From positions 248,001 to 312,000 of the forward strand of contig CAVPUY010000010.1 in assembly GCA_963709075.1 (NCBI GenBank): DNA of 64,000 nt, read 5' to 3'. The notes under the pieces are model-generated. The model ran no database searches, was not told where the DNA came from, and worked only from the letters and a program-made list of their open reading frames with translations. Source of the DNA: Palsa-506 sp963709075. Its GTDB lineage: Bacteria > Actinomycetota > Actinomycetes > Streptosporangiales > Streptosporangiaceae. Position 1 is the stretch's first letter; each line of letters opens with the position of its first letter. The position numbers and the translations under genes were made by a program. This document shows positions 9,629 to 18,803 of this stretch, one piece after another.

Positions 9629-9651
9629 GGTCTTGCTGAAGACCGATTTTT
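9629..9651 (+). terminator. Intrinsic terminator between convergent genes
   Basis: GGTCTT / AAGACC stem with a 4-nt loop, followed within 2 nt by TTTTTA, a rare T-run in this GC-rich window. It lies between the small membrane protein gene (ends 9549) and glkA (ends 9700 on the other strand). Confidence 0.6.
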
Positions 9652-9699
9652 AACGGGAGGCGCGGGGCCAGCCGGGCGGGCTGCGGAAGGCCTTCCCGG

Positions 9700-10644
9700 C
9701 TAACCCCTGCGGGCCAGATCCGCCGCCCCGACCAGCCCGGCGTCCGGGCCAAGCTCGGCGAGCCTGATCTCGGCGAGCGGGCGGTATGTCCCGCCGGTGA
9801 GGGCGCTCTTGAACGCCGCCCGCGCGGGCCCGACCAGCAGGTCGCCGGCCTCGGACACGCCGCCGCCGATCACGAAGCAGCCGGGATCGAGAATCGCGGC
9901 CAGGTCGGCCAGCCCGTGGCCCAGCCAGCCGCCGACGATGTCGAAGCAGCGCAGCGCCCCCGGATCACCCTCGCGGGCCGCCCGCGTGATCGCGGGCCCG
10001 GTGATCCCCTCCGGTACGCCGCCGCCAAGCTGCAGCAGCCGGGCGGCTCCGCCTCGTGCCCGCGCCGCGAACTCGCGCGCCTCGGCGACCAGCGCGTTCC
10101 CGCTCGCGTACTGTTCCCAGCAGCCGCGGTTGCCGCAGCCGCACAGCCGCCCGTCGGGCACCACCCGGTAGTGCCCTGGCTCGCCGCCGACTCCCCACCT
10201 GCCGCGGTAGAGCTCGCCGTTGACGACGATCCCCGCGCCGATGCCGGTGCCGACCGTGACGAGCACGACGTGCTCGTGCCCGCGGGCAGCGCCGAAAATG
10301 GTCTCCGCCCAGGCGGTGGCGTTCGCGTCGTTCTCGACGATCACCGGGAGCCCGACCCGGTCCTCGACCTTCTTCTTGACCGGCTCGTCCCGCCAGGCGA
10401 GGTTCGGCGCGAACAGCACGGTGGCCCTGGCCTCATCGACAAAGCCGGCCGCGCCCAGGCCGACGGCCTCGGCCTGGTAGTGCCGGAGCAGTTCAAGCAC
10501 GGCCTCGCCGATCACATCTGCCGTCTGCTCCGGGCTCGCCGCAGGGGTCGACCGCTTCAGCTTCGCGACGATCCTGCCCTGCTCATCGACTACGCCAGCG
10601 GCGACTTTCGTGCCCCCGACGTCAACCCCGATCGTCAGGGCCAC
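9700..10644 (-). CDS. glkA: ROK-family glucokinase
   Basis: A 314-residue ROK kinase that phosphorylates glucose. DVGGTKVAAGVV is the ATP phosphate loop, ENDANATAW contains the catalytic Asp, and TVGTGIGAGIVVNG is the second phosphate motif. GEPGHYRVVPDG and CGCGNRGCWEQY provide the His and Cys ligands of the ROK zinc site. The zinc-site motif usually has Leu or Ile where Pro stands in GEPGH, a mild oddity. Start is GTG 10644, which overlaps the end of the upstream DUF5304 gene by 23 bp, suggesting coupled translation. In streptomycetes this kinase also mediates carbon catabolite repression; that role here is inferred. Confidence 0.92.
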   Translation of the reverse strand: MALTIGVDVGGTKVAAGVVDEQGRIVAKLKRSTPAASPEQTADVIGEAVLELLRHYQAEAVGLGAAGFVDEARATVLFAPNLAWRDEPVKKKVEDRVGLPVIVENDANATAWAETIFGAARGHEHVVLVTVGTGIGAGIVVNGELYRGRWGVGGEPGHYRVVPDGRLCGCGNRGCWEQYASGNALVAEAREFAARARGGAARLLQLGGGVPEGITGPAITRAAREGDPGALRCFDIVGGWLGHGLADLAAILDPGCFVIGGGVSEAGDLLVGPARAAFKSALTGGTYRPLAEIRLAELGPDAGLVGAADLARRG

Positions 10645-11323
10645 GGACCTGCCTTTCCTGGCTCTCTCCCATCCCTGCTGGCTTTTCCTGGCCGGGCGAC
10701 GCCGGGCCGGCGTCCGCCGCCGCAGGCCCGTCCGCAGCAGCCGGCCCGGCGTCCGCCGCTACAGGCCCGTCCGCAGCAGCCGGCCCGGCGTCCACCGGGG
10801 CGGGCTCGTCCGCAGCAGCCGGCCCGGCGTCCACCGGGGCGGGCTCATCGTCGGCATCGGCAGGCGGCACGTCCGTCACGGCCGTCAGGACCCGGATGCG
10901 CACGGCACCCGGCGACGCCGGGCCGGCCTTATCGGCCGGCCCGCCGGAGTCCGTCCCGGCTGGCGGCGCGCCGGGACCGGGCTTGGCCGAGAGCACCGTC
11001 TCGAACGCGTCTACCGCATCCTGGACCACCGTGGCAAAGAGGTCCCCGGCGCTGGACAGATGTGCGCCCAGGCCGGGGCCCGAGTCCTTGAACTTGCGGG
11101 CGGCCCGGCACAGCGGGCACCATTCGCACTCCGGCGGCTCCCCGCCCGGCTCCTCGTTCGTTGCGCTTTCCCAGACGTCGCCGGCGCCGGCGTCACCGTA
11201 GCCGAACGTCTTGCGGATGTTGCCGCGTACGTCCCGGCTGAAGCTGCGGGCGCCGGATTTCATCAGCCAGCGCTGGAAGTCGCCGATCGGGTCGTTGCCC
11301 CGCTGCCGCGATTCCTGGCTCAC
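10622..11323 (-). CDS. DUF5304-like protein with repetitive acidic tail
   Basis: A 233-residue protein placed between an SRPBCC gene and glucokinase, where DUF5304 proteins usually sit. GTG 11323 gives VSQESRQRGNDPIGDFQRWL. A CPLCRAARKF pair of cysteines (after ECEW) and the segment LGAHLSSAGDLFATVVQDAV are conserved-looking. From about residue 155 the protein is low complexity, with four tandem 13-residue units of the form AGPAAADEPAPVD encoded by 39-bp DNA repeats at about 10700-10855. Start overlaps the upstream stop by 4 bp and the end overlaps glkA by 23 bp, so the three genes form one tight operon. No biochemical function is known to me. Confidence 0.72.
   Translation of the reverse strand: MSQESRQRGNDPIGDFQRWLMKSGARSFSRDVRGNIRKTFGYGDAGAGDVWESATNEEPGGEPPECEWCPLCRAARKFKDSGPGLGAHLSSAGDLFATVVQDAVDAFETVLSAKPGPGAPPAGTDSGGPADKAGPASPGAVRIRVLTAVTDVPPADADDEPAPVDAGPAAADEPAPVDAGPAAADGPVAADAGPAAADGPAAADAGPASPGQEKPAGMGESQERQVRGPDDRG
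10700..10855. repeat. 39-bp in-frame tandem repeat in DUF5304 gene
   Basis: Four imperfect 39-bp units containing GTCCGCAGCAGCCGGCCCGG. They encode 13-residue Ala/Pro/Asp repeats in the C-terminal tail. The two units nearest the domain are almost identical, suggesting recent duplication. Confidence 0.8.
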
Positions 11324-11775
11324 GTCGCGCCTCCCCCGTTCTCGGCCCGTGTTCTGAGGCCTTTCAGGGCGGTGTCTATGATCATCTTCTCTGCTCTCCG
11401 TTTGAGCATCCCGATCATCGGGATCCGGAGCCCGATAGTGAGGTCGTAGGTGACCTCGGTGCCGCTGCCCCGGTCGGCGAGCAGGTAGCCGCCGGACAGC
11501 TCGGAGATCATCGACCCGGGCTCGGCCGGATCGATGTCCCACCTGACCTGCGCGTCGCCGTCCCACTTGTAGCGGAGCACGAACCTGTCCTTGATTATCC
11601 CGGCATCCAGCGTGAAACGCACCCTGCGCGCCCGCCCGTCGTCGGCCTGCTCGACTATCTCGGTGGCGCGCACTCCGTCTGCCCATTCCGGGTAGGCGGC
11701 GAAGTCAGCGATGACGGCCATCACGGACGCCCTCGGCACCCCGACGGCGATGCTCGATGTAGTACTGTCCGCCAT
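11320..11775 (-). CDS. SRPBCC (polyketide cyclase/START-like) family protein
   Basis: A 151-residue START-like fold protein. MADSTTSSIAVGVPRASVMA is followed by VIADFAAYPEWADGVRATEI, a typical first helix of the coenzyme Q-binding/cyclase family. A beta-rich section then runs to GTEVTYDLTIGLRIPMIGML and a C-terminal helix. It corresponds in position to M. tuberculosis Rv2185c (TB16.3), the SRPBCC gene just before fadD15 and pimB' (recalled, not searched). ATG 11775 is used. It overlaps DUF5304 by 4 bp and is likely co-transcribed with it and glkA. Ligand unknown, probably a lipid or hydrophobic molecule. Confidence 0.85.
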   Translation of the reverse strand: MADSTTSSIAVGVPRASVMAVIADFAAYPEWADGVRATEIVEQADDGRARRVRFTLDAGIIKDRFVLRYKWDGDAQVRWDIDPAEPGSMISELSGGYLLADRGSGTEVTYDLTIGLRIPMIGMLKRRAEKMIIDTALKGLRTRAENGGGAT

Positions 11776-11830
11776 GCTCGGAGCGTACCGCCAGACCGGC
11801 GCTGCCCGACCAGAACGCACCGCCGCGGCG

Positions 11831-12622
11831 CTATCGGGCTGGCCCGTGCGGCCAGTCCAGGACGTACGGCCTTCCGGTAGCCCGGAAATGGCCGACGTTG
11901 ATGCACTCGGTCCGGCCGATCCGCAGGCGGCCTGCCAGCGGCTGGTGCACGTGGCCGAACAGCAGGTACCGCGGCTGAGTCTGCCGGACGGCGTCAAGCA
12001 GCGCTTCGCTGCCACGTTCCATCCGCCGCGCTACCGTGTCGAAGAGCAACTCCGGGATGGCCGGCGGGATGTGCGCGCACAGCACGTCGACCGCGCCGAC
12101 GGCCGCCACCTTCGCCGCGTAGGCCTCGTCGTCGAGCTCGTTGGGCGTCCGGTACCGCGTGCGCAGCCCGCCGCCGACGAAGCCGAACGACCAGCCGCCG
12201 AGCTCGGTCCGCTCGCCGTCAAGCACATGCTGGCCGGGCCGCAGGTGCGCGGCCCACATGCCCGGGATGTCGACGTTGCCGTAGGTCAGGTAGCAGGGCG
12301 TCGGCATGGCCGCGAACAGCTCCGCATACTGCCGCGATGCCGCCGCCTCGAGATGCCAGGCCGGCTCGCCGTCCAGCCCGGCCCACAGCCGGGCCGACAT
12401 CGCCCTGGCCGCGTCGAATCGCTGCGCCGTCCGCAGCGCGATGAACTCCCTGGCGGCCTCCGCGCCGAACAGGTCAGCGAAGATGCCCCGCCGGTGATCG
12501 GCGTAGTCGATGAAGAGCAGCAGGTCGCCCGAGGCAGATCAGCGCGTCGGCGCCGCGGCGGCCGCGGCCAGCCCATCGGTCCTGCCGTGCACGTCGCTGA
12601 CCACGTGAACCCGCACGATCAC
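11831..12622 (-). CDS. Calcineurin-like metallophosphoesterase (two compensating frameshifts)
   Basis: A small metallophosphoesterase of about 263 residues. Motifs in order are VVSDVHG (D-x-H metal site), ICLGDLLLF (GD), YGNVDIP (GN-D), CAHIPP and FGHVHQP (GHxH). The start is probably GTG 12622 (VIVRVHVVSD), with GTG 12616 possible. Between about 12530 and 12560 two indels about ten codons apart cancel, which looks like a local sequencing error because flanking motifs are intact. It is divergent from fadD, sharing a ~150-bp control region. Substrate cannot be told from the sequence. Confidence 0.78.
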
Positions 12623-12775
12623 CAGCCTAGGTGCAGCGACCTGACGGGCTGGTGCCGCGGCGGCGGCCGGGCTGGAGCCCGCGCCAGCGTCCCGTGCCCG
12701 CCCTGGGCCGGCCGCATCCGGCACGGTACCGTCCAGGGAGACCCGCAGAACGCGGCAGCCTGCCGAGGAGAACCA

Positions 12776-14597
12776 TTGCGCGCCTACAGTGCTCCCGCCC
12801 TGGCGGACGTGCCGGAATCGGCCAGCCTCACCGACGTCGTCTTCACCCGCGGCGATAAGGAGCCGGCCGCCGTCATGCTGCGCAAGCGGGCAGGCTCCGG
12901 GCACTGGCAGGACGTGACCGCGAGCACGTTCCGGGACGAGGTGGCCGCGCTGGCCCGGGGAATCATCGGCGCCGGCATCGAGCCGGGCGACCGGGTCGCC
13001 CTGCTGTCCCGTACGCGTTATGAGTGGACGCTGATCGACTACGCGATCTGGGCGGCGGGCGCGGTCACCGTACCGGTCTACGAGACCTCGTCGGCCGACC
13101 AGGTCGAGTGGATACTCGGCAATTCGGCCGCGCGTGCCGTATTCGCCGAGACGGCTGACCACGCCGGGGTCATCAGCGGCTTCCAGGACAGGCTCCCTGA
13201 CCTGGACCGCGGCATCTTCCAGATTGGCGACCTCGGCGCGCTGACGGCAGGCGGCGCGCGGGTGACCGACGACGAGCTGCGGCGGCGCCGGACCCGGCGG
13301 GGCGCCGCCGACACCGCGACGATCATCTACACGTCCGGCACGACCGGCCGGCCGAAGGGATGCGAGCTCACGCACGGCAACTTGCTCGCCGACGTGCGCA
13401 ACGCCGTCGCGGGACCGCTCTGCGAGGTCTTCGAGATGGTCGGCAGCTCGACCATGCTCTTCCTGCCCCTCGCGCACTCCTTCGCCAGGGTGATCCAGGT
13501 CGGCTGCCTGGAGGCAGGAGTCGTCCTGGGCCACTGGCCGGACGCGAGCACGCTGGCCCAGGGATTGCCGGAGTTCCAGCCCACCTTCCTGCTCGCCGTG
13601 CCGCGGGTATTCGAGAAGGTGTACAACAGCGCGCAGCAGCAAGCGGCGGCGAGCCGGGCCAAGAGCATGATCTTCAGCGCGGCGGCGGAGACGGCCGTCG
13701 CCTGGAGCAGGTCCGCAGGCCATGACGCCGCGGCCAACGGCTCGGCGCGCAACGGCCGCCGGCTGCGGCTGCGGCACGCGCTCTTCGACCGGCTCGTTTA
13801 CTCGAAGCTGCGCGCGGCGGTCGGCGGCAAGGTGCAGTACGCGGTCTCCGGCGGCGCGCCGCTCGGCGACCGGCTCGGCCACTTCTTCCGCGGCGCGGGC
13901 ATGACGGTGCTCGAGGGCTACGGGCTCACCGAGACGTCGGCGGCCGCCACCGTGAACAAGCCGACCCGCAACAAGATCGGGACCGTCGGCATGCCGCTGC
14001 CCGGCGTCAGCGTCCGGATCGCCGACGACGGCGAGATCCTGGTGAGCGGGCCGAACGTCTTCGCCGGCTACTGGCGTGACCCGGAGGCGACCGCCGGCGT
14101 GCTTGACGAGGCCGGCTGGCTGCATACCGGGGACATCGGCGATCTCGATGACGAGGGCTTCCTGCGGGTCACCGGCAGGAAGAAGGAGCTGATCGTCACC
14201 GCCGGCGGCAAGAACGTGGCGCCGGCCGTGCTCGAGGACAGGCTCCGCGCGCACCCGCTGGTCAGCCACTGCATGGTGGTCGGCGACGGCCGCCCTTACA
14301 TCGCCTGCCTGGTGACCATCGACCCGGACGCGCTCGGCTTCTGGAAAGAGCGGCACGGCAGGCCGGCCAGCGCGTCTCTCGCCGGAACTCGCCGACGACC
14401 CGGAGCTCGTCGCGGAGATCCAGGCGGCCGTGGACGATGCCAACAAGGCGGTCTCCAGGGCCGAGGCGATCCGGCGGTTCAGGATCCTCCGCTCGGACTT
14501 CACCGAGCAGACCGGGCATCTCACCCCGTCGCTGAAGGTCCGCAGAACCGTGGTGGCTGGCGATTTCTCCGCCGACATCGACGCCCTGTACCGCTAG
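12776..14597 (+). CDS. fadD15: Long-chain fatty-acid--CoA ligase, FadD15-like (3' frameshift)
   Basis: An ANL-superfamily ligase of about 606 residues that adenylates fatty acids and forms acyl-CoA. Signature motifs are TIIYTSGTTGRPKGCELTH (AMP phosphate loop), GYGLTETSAAATVN, GWLHTGDIGDLD, VTGRKKELIVTAGGKNVAP (hinge) and the C-terminal GHLTPSLKVRRTVV. The start is TTG 12776, preceded at 7 nt by GAGGAG, better placed than any ATG. A single-base shift near 14370-14385 moves the last ~70 residues into another frame ending at 14597. Those residues are normal family sequence. It lies next to a PimB'-like gene, as in mycobacteria. Confidence 0.88.
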
Positions 14598-14607
14598 CCC
14601 GGCCGAG

Positions 14608-15747
14608 TCAGCCGGCCAGGATCCGCTGCAGCCGCCGCGCGACGAGTTCCCAGCGCCATTCCCTGTCCACCCAGGCCATGCCCCTTCTCCCCCATCGCCG
14701 CGGCGGCCGCCGGGTCGCCAAGCAGCTGGGTCAGCCGGCCGGCCACCGCCGTCACGTCGCCGCCCGGCACGACGTAGCCCGACTCGCCGGGCCGCGATGG
14801 CGTCCGGCGCGCCGCCGGAGTCGCCGCCGATGACCGGCAGGCCGGCCGCGGACGCCTCCAGGTAGACAATGCCGAGCCCTTCGACGTCAAGGCCGTGCCG
14901 CCGGGTACGGCACGGCATCGCGAACATGTCAGCGGCGTCGTAGTAGGCGGGCAGCTCAGCCCACGAGACCGGCCCGGCGAAGATGACCGAGTCCGTCACC
15001 CCGAGCCGCCGGGCCAGCCGGCCGAGCTCGGCCCGGTAGGGACCGTCGCCGACCAGCAGCAGCACCGGGCCTGCCCGCGCTGCCTGGCTGCGGCCAGGAC
15101 CTGCGGCCACGCGCGGAGCAGGGTGTCCTGGCCCTTGCGCGGCACCATCCGCGAGACGCAGAGCACGACGGGCGGCCGGCCAGCCCCAGCCGGCGCCGCA
15201 TCGCGGCGCCGCCGGCCCCGGGCCGGAAGGCCGTCGTGTCCACTCCCGGCGCCAGCCGGACCATCCGCCCGGCGGCCTGCGGGGAGAGTGCCCTGGCGAG
15301 CCGCGCCCGGAAGTACTCGCCGAGGTAGGTCATGACGTCGACCTGATCGCCGATCCTGCGCAGCAGGGACCGGGCACCGGGCAGCGCGGCCCAGCCCGCC
15401 TCATGTCCGTGGGTGATCGCCACGATCCGCCGGGCACCCGCCCGGCGCAGCGCGGGCGCGAGCAGCCCGAGCGGCGCCGCGGCGCCGAACAGCACGGTGT
15501 CGCAGCCATGCTCGGCCAGGATTCCGGCCGCCCGGCGGGCAACAGCAGGCACCGGCAGCATCAGCGAGCCCGGGTGCCGGATTACCGGGAAAGGCTGCCG
15601 TGCGTCGAACTCGGCGGCGCCGTCCCAGGCGGGCGCGTAGACCGTCACCTGGCCGGCCGGCAGCCTGCTGGCGAGCGCGTGCACGAACGACTGAATGCCG
15701 CCGCGGCGCGGCGGGAAGTCGTTGGTGACGATCAAGACATTCGGCAT
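14608..15747 (-). CDS. pimB: GT4 glycosyltransferase, PimB'-like mannosyltransferase (several frameshifts)
   Basis: A GT-B fold glycosyltransferase of about 380 residues. VLIVTNDFPPRRGGIQSFV is the GT4 N-terminal glycine-rich loop. ITHGHEAGWA follows, VVLCVSRMVPRKGQDTLL and LLLVGDGPYRAELGRLA form the nucleotide-sugar domain, and DVEGLGIVYLEASAAGLPVI is the EX7E motif. The last residues are ELVARRLQRILAG. At least four one-base shifts (near 15180, 15080, 14795 and 14690) break it, yet the full order is recoverable. In M. tuberculosis the neighbour of fadD15 is PimB' (Rv2188c), which adds the second mannose of phosphatidylinositol mannosides. The assignment rests on this context plus family motifs. 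Confidence 0.78.
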
Positions 15748-15919
15748 CGCGCTCCCGTGCCGGTGATCCTAGCGGCCGGGTGGCACGGTTGCCCCGGCCG
15801 CGCCGGCCACGGGCGGCCCGGGGAGCCAGTCGCTGGCTCCCCGGACCGCCGGTGTCTCGCCGTCCGGGAGCGGCGCCGCCTCGGGCCGCAGCAAGGAGCA
15901 CGGCCGGAGGCGCCCTGGG

Positions 15920-16961
15920 TCAGGGCCGGACGACGCCGTCCAGGCTGTGACTGATACCAGCCGCTCAGCGCGACCTTCTCGACAAAGGCGCCGGTGTGCG
16001 GCGCATCGATCAGCATGCCGCCGCCGACGTAGATCCCGACATGCCCGGCGCCGTTGAAGACGAGGATGTCACCGGGCTGCATCTGGGATTCCGGCACGTG
16101 CGGCAGCGAGTCCCACTGCTCGAAGCTGGTCCGCGGGATCGACACCCCGGCGGCGGCCCAGGAGGCCATGGTCAGCCCCGAGCAGTCGAAGGAGTCCGGC
16201 CCGGATGCGCCGAACACGTAAGGCTTGCCGAGCTGCGCGTAGGCGAACGCGACAGCCTTGTCCGCCTGCGTGCCGGTCGGGCCCTTGTAGTGAGTCGTGC
16301 CGCCACCGCCGCCGCCGGTGCCGCCGCCGGCGCTGCCGCCGGGGCCGACGCCCTGCTGCTGCGCCGGGGTCAGCTGCGCGAGCAGCGCCTGCTGCTGCCC
16401 GATCAGCTTCTGATTTGCCTTCTTCTGGCTGGCGAGGTTGTTGCGCAGCGCGACGATGGCGGTCTTGGCGCGCTTAGCGGCCTGCTGCGCGCCTTCGAGC
16501 TGGCGGGCCGCCGAGATGAACTGGCTCATCTCGGCGCTGTTGTCCGAGGACAATTCGAGCAGGATCGATGACTGGTCGAGGATCTGCTGCGCGTCGCCGG
16601 AGGTCAGCATCGCCGCCACCGACGTCATGTTGCCGTTCTCATACGCCTGCGCGGCGATCCTGGCGATCTCCGTGCGCATTGACCGGAACCGCTTGAGGTA
16701 CCTGGCTGCCTCGCTGTTCACCAGCTTCAGCCGCTGGTTGGCCGAGGCCAGCTCCTGCTGGACCTGGTTGTAGCGCTGGTCGAGCTTCTCGGCCTTGGTG
16801 TTCAGCTGGCGGAGCTTTGCCTGCACCTGGCTGACCGTCGGCTGGGATGCCGCGCCGGCCAGGCCGGCGGCCGAGATGACCACGCCGACCGTGAGTATCC
16901 CGGCTGTCGTGACCGCTGCGCAGCGTCTCAGGGTGGTGCTAACGAATGGTCGCGTACCCAC
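15920..16961 (-). CDS. Secreted NlpC/P60 peptidoglycan endopeptidase, coiled-coil (RipC-like)
   Basis: An exported cell-wall hydrolase. Residues 10-38 are a signal peptide (arginines, hydrophobic core, cleavage near AGAAS). About 40-205 is coiled coil, then a Gly-rich linker, then the NlpC/P60 domain with DCSG (Cys260), GHVGIY (His307) and DAPHTG (His322) as the catalytic triad. The domain cuts D-Glu-DAP bonds in this family. A shift near 15935 hides the expected C-terminus; repaired, it would end SLDGVVRP at 15920. The raw frame runs on to 15732, overlapping the GT gene. Start GTG 16961. A c-di-AMP riboswitch sits directly upstream, so expression likely falls or rises with c-di-AMP. Confidence 0.87.
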
Positions 16962-16974
16962 TTATGTGACACGC

Positions 16975-17175
16975 TCCTTCTCCCACTGACCGCCTACCGG
17001 GTGAGCTGACGGGTTCGGGCTGTGGAAGGACGCCCTACGGCCAGACCCGGACGAGGCCCCTGGCCGATTCACCCCTGGAGATGCCCGGGCAGCGAGCCCG
17101 GCGATCATCCGGTGGTTCCCCGGTTTCCCGTGCTTGCGCACCGCGCCTGCGCGGAAACTCGGCGGCGGGCCGATC
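16975..17175 (-). promoter_or_regulatory. ydaO/yuaA-type cyclic di-AMP riboswitch
   Basis: On the minus strand the leader of the NlpC/P60 gene carries the conserved blocks of the ydaO motif in order: GGGAAACCGGGGAACC, GGGGTGAATCGGCC, GGCCGTAGGGCG, and GCCCGAACCCGTCAGCTCA followed by CCCGGTAGGCGG. It ends at a GGAGAAGGAG ribosome site about 12 nt before GTG 16961. In actinobacteria this riboswitch commonly controls cell-wall hydrolases such as NlpC/P60 and Rpf proteins. Recognition is by consensus; the exact ends are approximate. Confidence 0.92.
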
Positions 17176-17506
17176 GCCGTCGCCGACCTGGCGACTGCTG
17201 AGCGATGCGGCTCGGAGCCTGACACTAGTGAAGATCAGCCGGCAGATTCAACCGAAACGCTCACTCTCGCCCGCCTTCTTGACCAACGCAAGAGAATAAC
17301 GAACCCGTAACACGAGGCACTTTCGCTGGCCGGTCGAGAGCCGCGCGGCCGGAATGGCAGCGCGGGCCGGGTAAACCGCCAGCCGCCCCCGGAGCAGGCC
17401 GGCCGTGCCCCGCTGATAGTCAGTGCCGCTACTATGCCGCGGCCGGGCCCAGATCGCGGCGGCGCGCCTTGGCCGGACTGTCAGTGGCCCGTCCTACGGT
17501 GAACAT
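17176..17506. other. Intergenic region between divergent NlpC/P60 and exonuclease genes
   Basis: It should hold the promoter that drives the riboswitch leader (minus strand) and the promoter of the exonuclease (plus strand). The stretch around 17275-17320 (GAATAACGAACCCGTAACAC) is the most AT-rich part. I see no gene. Confidence 0.4.
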
Positions 17507-18283
17507 GTGACTGCAGAGAAGGTGCTGCGCCCTGCCGCCGGGCCGATCCTGCCGCCTGGCGCGCTGGCCGGGACGGCCGGAACGGCAGCCTTGCCGCCCG
17601 GTGTGCTTGCCGCGTCCGCCGGGATGGCCGTGCCGCCCGGCGAGCCGGCCCTAGCGCCCGGCGGGCCTGCCCGGCCGGCTGAGCCTGCCGGGCTCAGCCA
17701 CCCGCTGGCCGGGCTCCGCCAGCCGCTCACCGACCTCGAGTTCGCCATCGTCGATGTCGAGACCACCGGCTGGCTGCCCGACCAGGCGAGCATCACCGAG
17801 ATCGGCGCGGTCCGGGTCAGCGGCGGCCAGGTGCGCTCCGAGTTCTGCGCGCTGGTCAACCCGGGCCGCCCGATCCCGGCTGACATCACCGCGCTGACCG
17901 GGATCACCGACGCGATGGTCGCGCGGGCGCCGGCGATCGGCGCCGCGCTGCCCCGGTTCCTCGCGTTCGCCCAGGGCTGCGTCCTGACCGCGCACAATGC
18001 CGCATTCGACATCGGTTTCCTCACCGCGGCCAGCGCGGCATCCGGCCTGGCCTGGCCGGCGTTTCCGGTGCTTGACACCGTGACGCTCGCCCGCCTCGTG
18101 CTCGGCGCGGGAGAAGTACCCGACTGCAAGCTCCGGACGCTCGCGGACTTCTTCGGGGCGCAGACGCTGCCGTGCCACCGGGCGCTGCCTGACGCCAAGG
18201 CAACCGCCGAGATACTGCAGGCACTGCTGCGCAGGCTCACCGCAGCGGGAGTGCGGACGCTGGCCGAGCTCAGCGCCGCCTAG
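17507..18283 (+). CDS. DEDDh-family 3'-5' exonuclease (DnaQ/epsilon-like)
   Basis: A 258-residue exonuclease. FAIVDVETTGWLPDQ is Exo I (Asp and Glu), LTAHNAAFDIGFL is Exo II, and PCHRALPDAKATAEIL is Exo III of the DEDDh type. The first ~75 residues are a Pro/Ala/Gly-rich lead before the domain, unusual in length. GTG 17507 is preferred; the frame is open further upstream. It is in the position of M. tuberculosis Rv2191 (recalled), though that protein is longer and carries an extra UvrC-like part that is absent here. Likely roles are DNA repair or proofreading; the partner polymerase is not indicated. Confidence 0.87.
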   Translation: MTAEKVLRPAAGPILPPGALAGTAGTAALPPGVLAASAGMAVPPGEPALAPGGPARPAEPAGLSHPLAGLRQPLTDLEFAIVDVETTGWLPDQASITEIGAVRVSGGQVRSEFCALVNPGRPIPADITALTGITDAMVARAPAIGAALPRFLAFAQGCVLTAHNAAFDIGFLTAASAASGLAWPAFPVLDTVTLARLVLGAGEVPDCKLRTLADFFGAQTLPCHRALPDAKATAEILQALLRRLTAAGVRTLAELSAA

Positions 18284-18426
18284 CAGCCCGCGCCGCCTGG
18301 CCCGGCACCGGCCCGGGATGACACAGCGCGAGGCAGGCCGGCGAGACGGGGTGCGGCTGCCTGGCAGGCGGTACGCTACGGCCACAGCCGGGGGCGCCTG
18401 CGCCCGGGACGGCCGAGGAGGCGCAA

Positions 18427-18714
18427 GTGGTCACCGCAATCGTTCTGGTGAAGGCCGACGTGGCGCGCATTCCCGAGACGGCCGAGACAATTGCCCAGAT
18501 TCCCGAGGTCAGCGAGGTTTACTCGGTGACCGGTGAGTTCGATCTCGTGGCGATGGTCCGGGTCCGCGGGCACGAGGAACTCGGCGACGTCATTCCCGGC
18601 CGCCTGAACAAAGTGCCCGGCGTGACCCATACCGAGACCCACATCGCGTTTCGCACGTATTCGCGGCACGACCTCGAGGCGGCATTCGCCCTCGGCTATT
18701 CCGAATCAGACTAA
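18427..18714 (+). CDS. Lrp/AsnC ligand-binding (RAM) domain protein, stand-alone
   Basis: A 95-residue protein consisting of only the alpha-beta sandwich effector domain of Lrp/AsnC regulators. It lacks the helix-turn-helix, so it cannot bind DNA alone. VTAIVLVKADVARIPETAE, VYSVTGEFDLVAMVRVRGH and VTHTETHIAFRTYSRHDLE are the expected strands and helices. GTG 18427 follows a GAGGAGG ribosome site. Stand-alone RAM domains form oligomers that bind amino acids. The neighbour trpD, convergent 89 bp away, is suggestive but not proof of an amino-acid link. Confidence 0.88.
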   Translation: MVTAIVLVKADVARIPETAETIAQIPEVSEVYSVTGEFDLVAMVRVRGHEELGDVIPGRLNKVPGVTHTETHIAFRTYSRHDLEAAFALGYSESD

Positions 18715-18803
18715 GAGCCGCCGGCGATGGCCGGGCTGCTGAACCACATCGGGCTCGCGAACCGCATCGGGCCGGCCAGAACGGGCAGGCGGCCGCGCCG
18801 CTG

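Noticed and set aside
12539..14578. 679-residue open frame antisense to fadD
   Set aside because: Shadow of the ligase gene. Only its last ~28 codons overlap a true coding segment (the phosphoesterase N-terminus).
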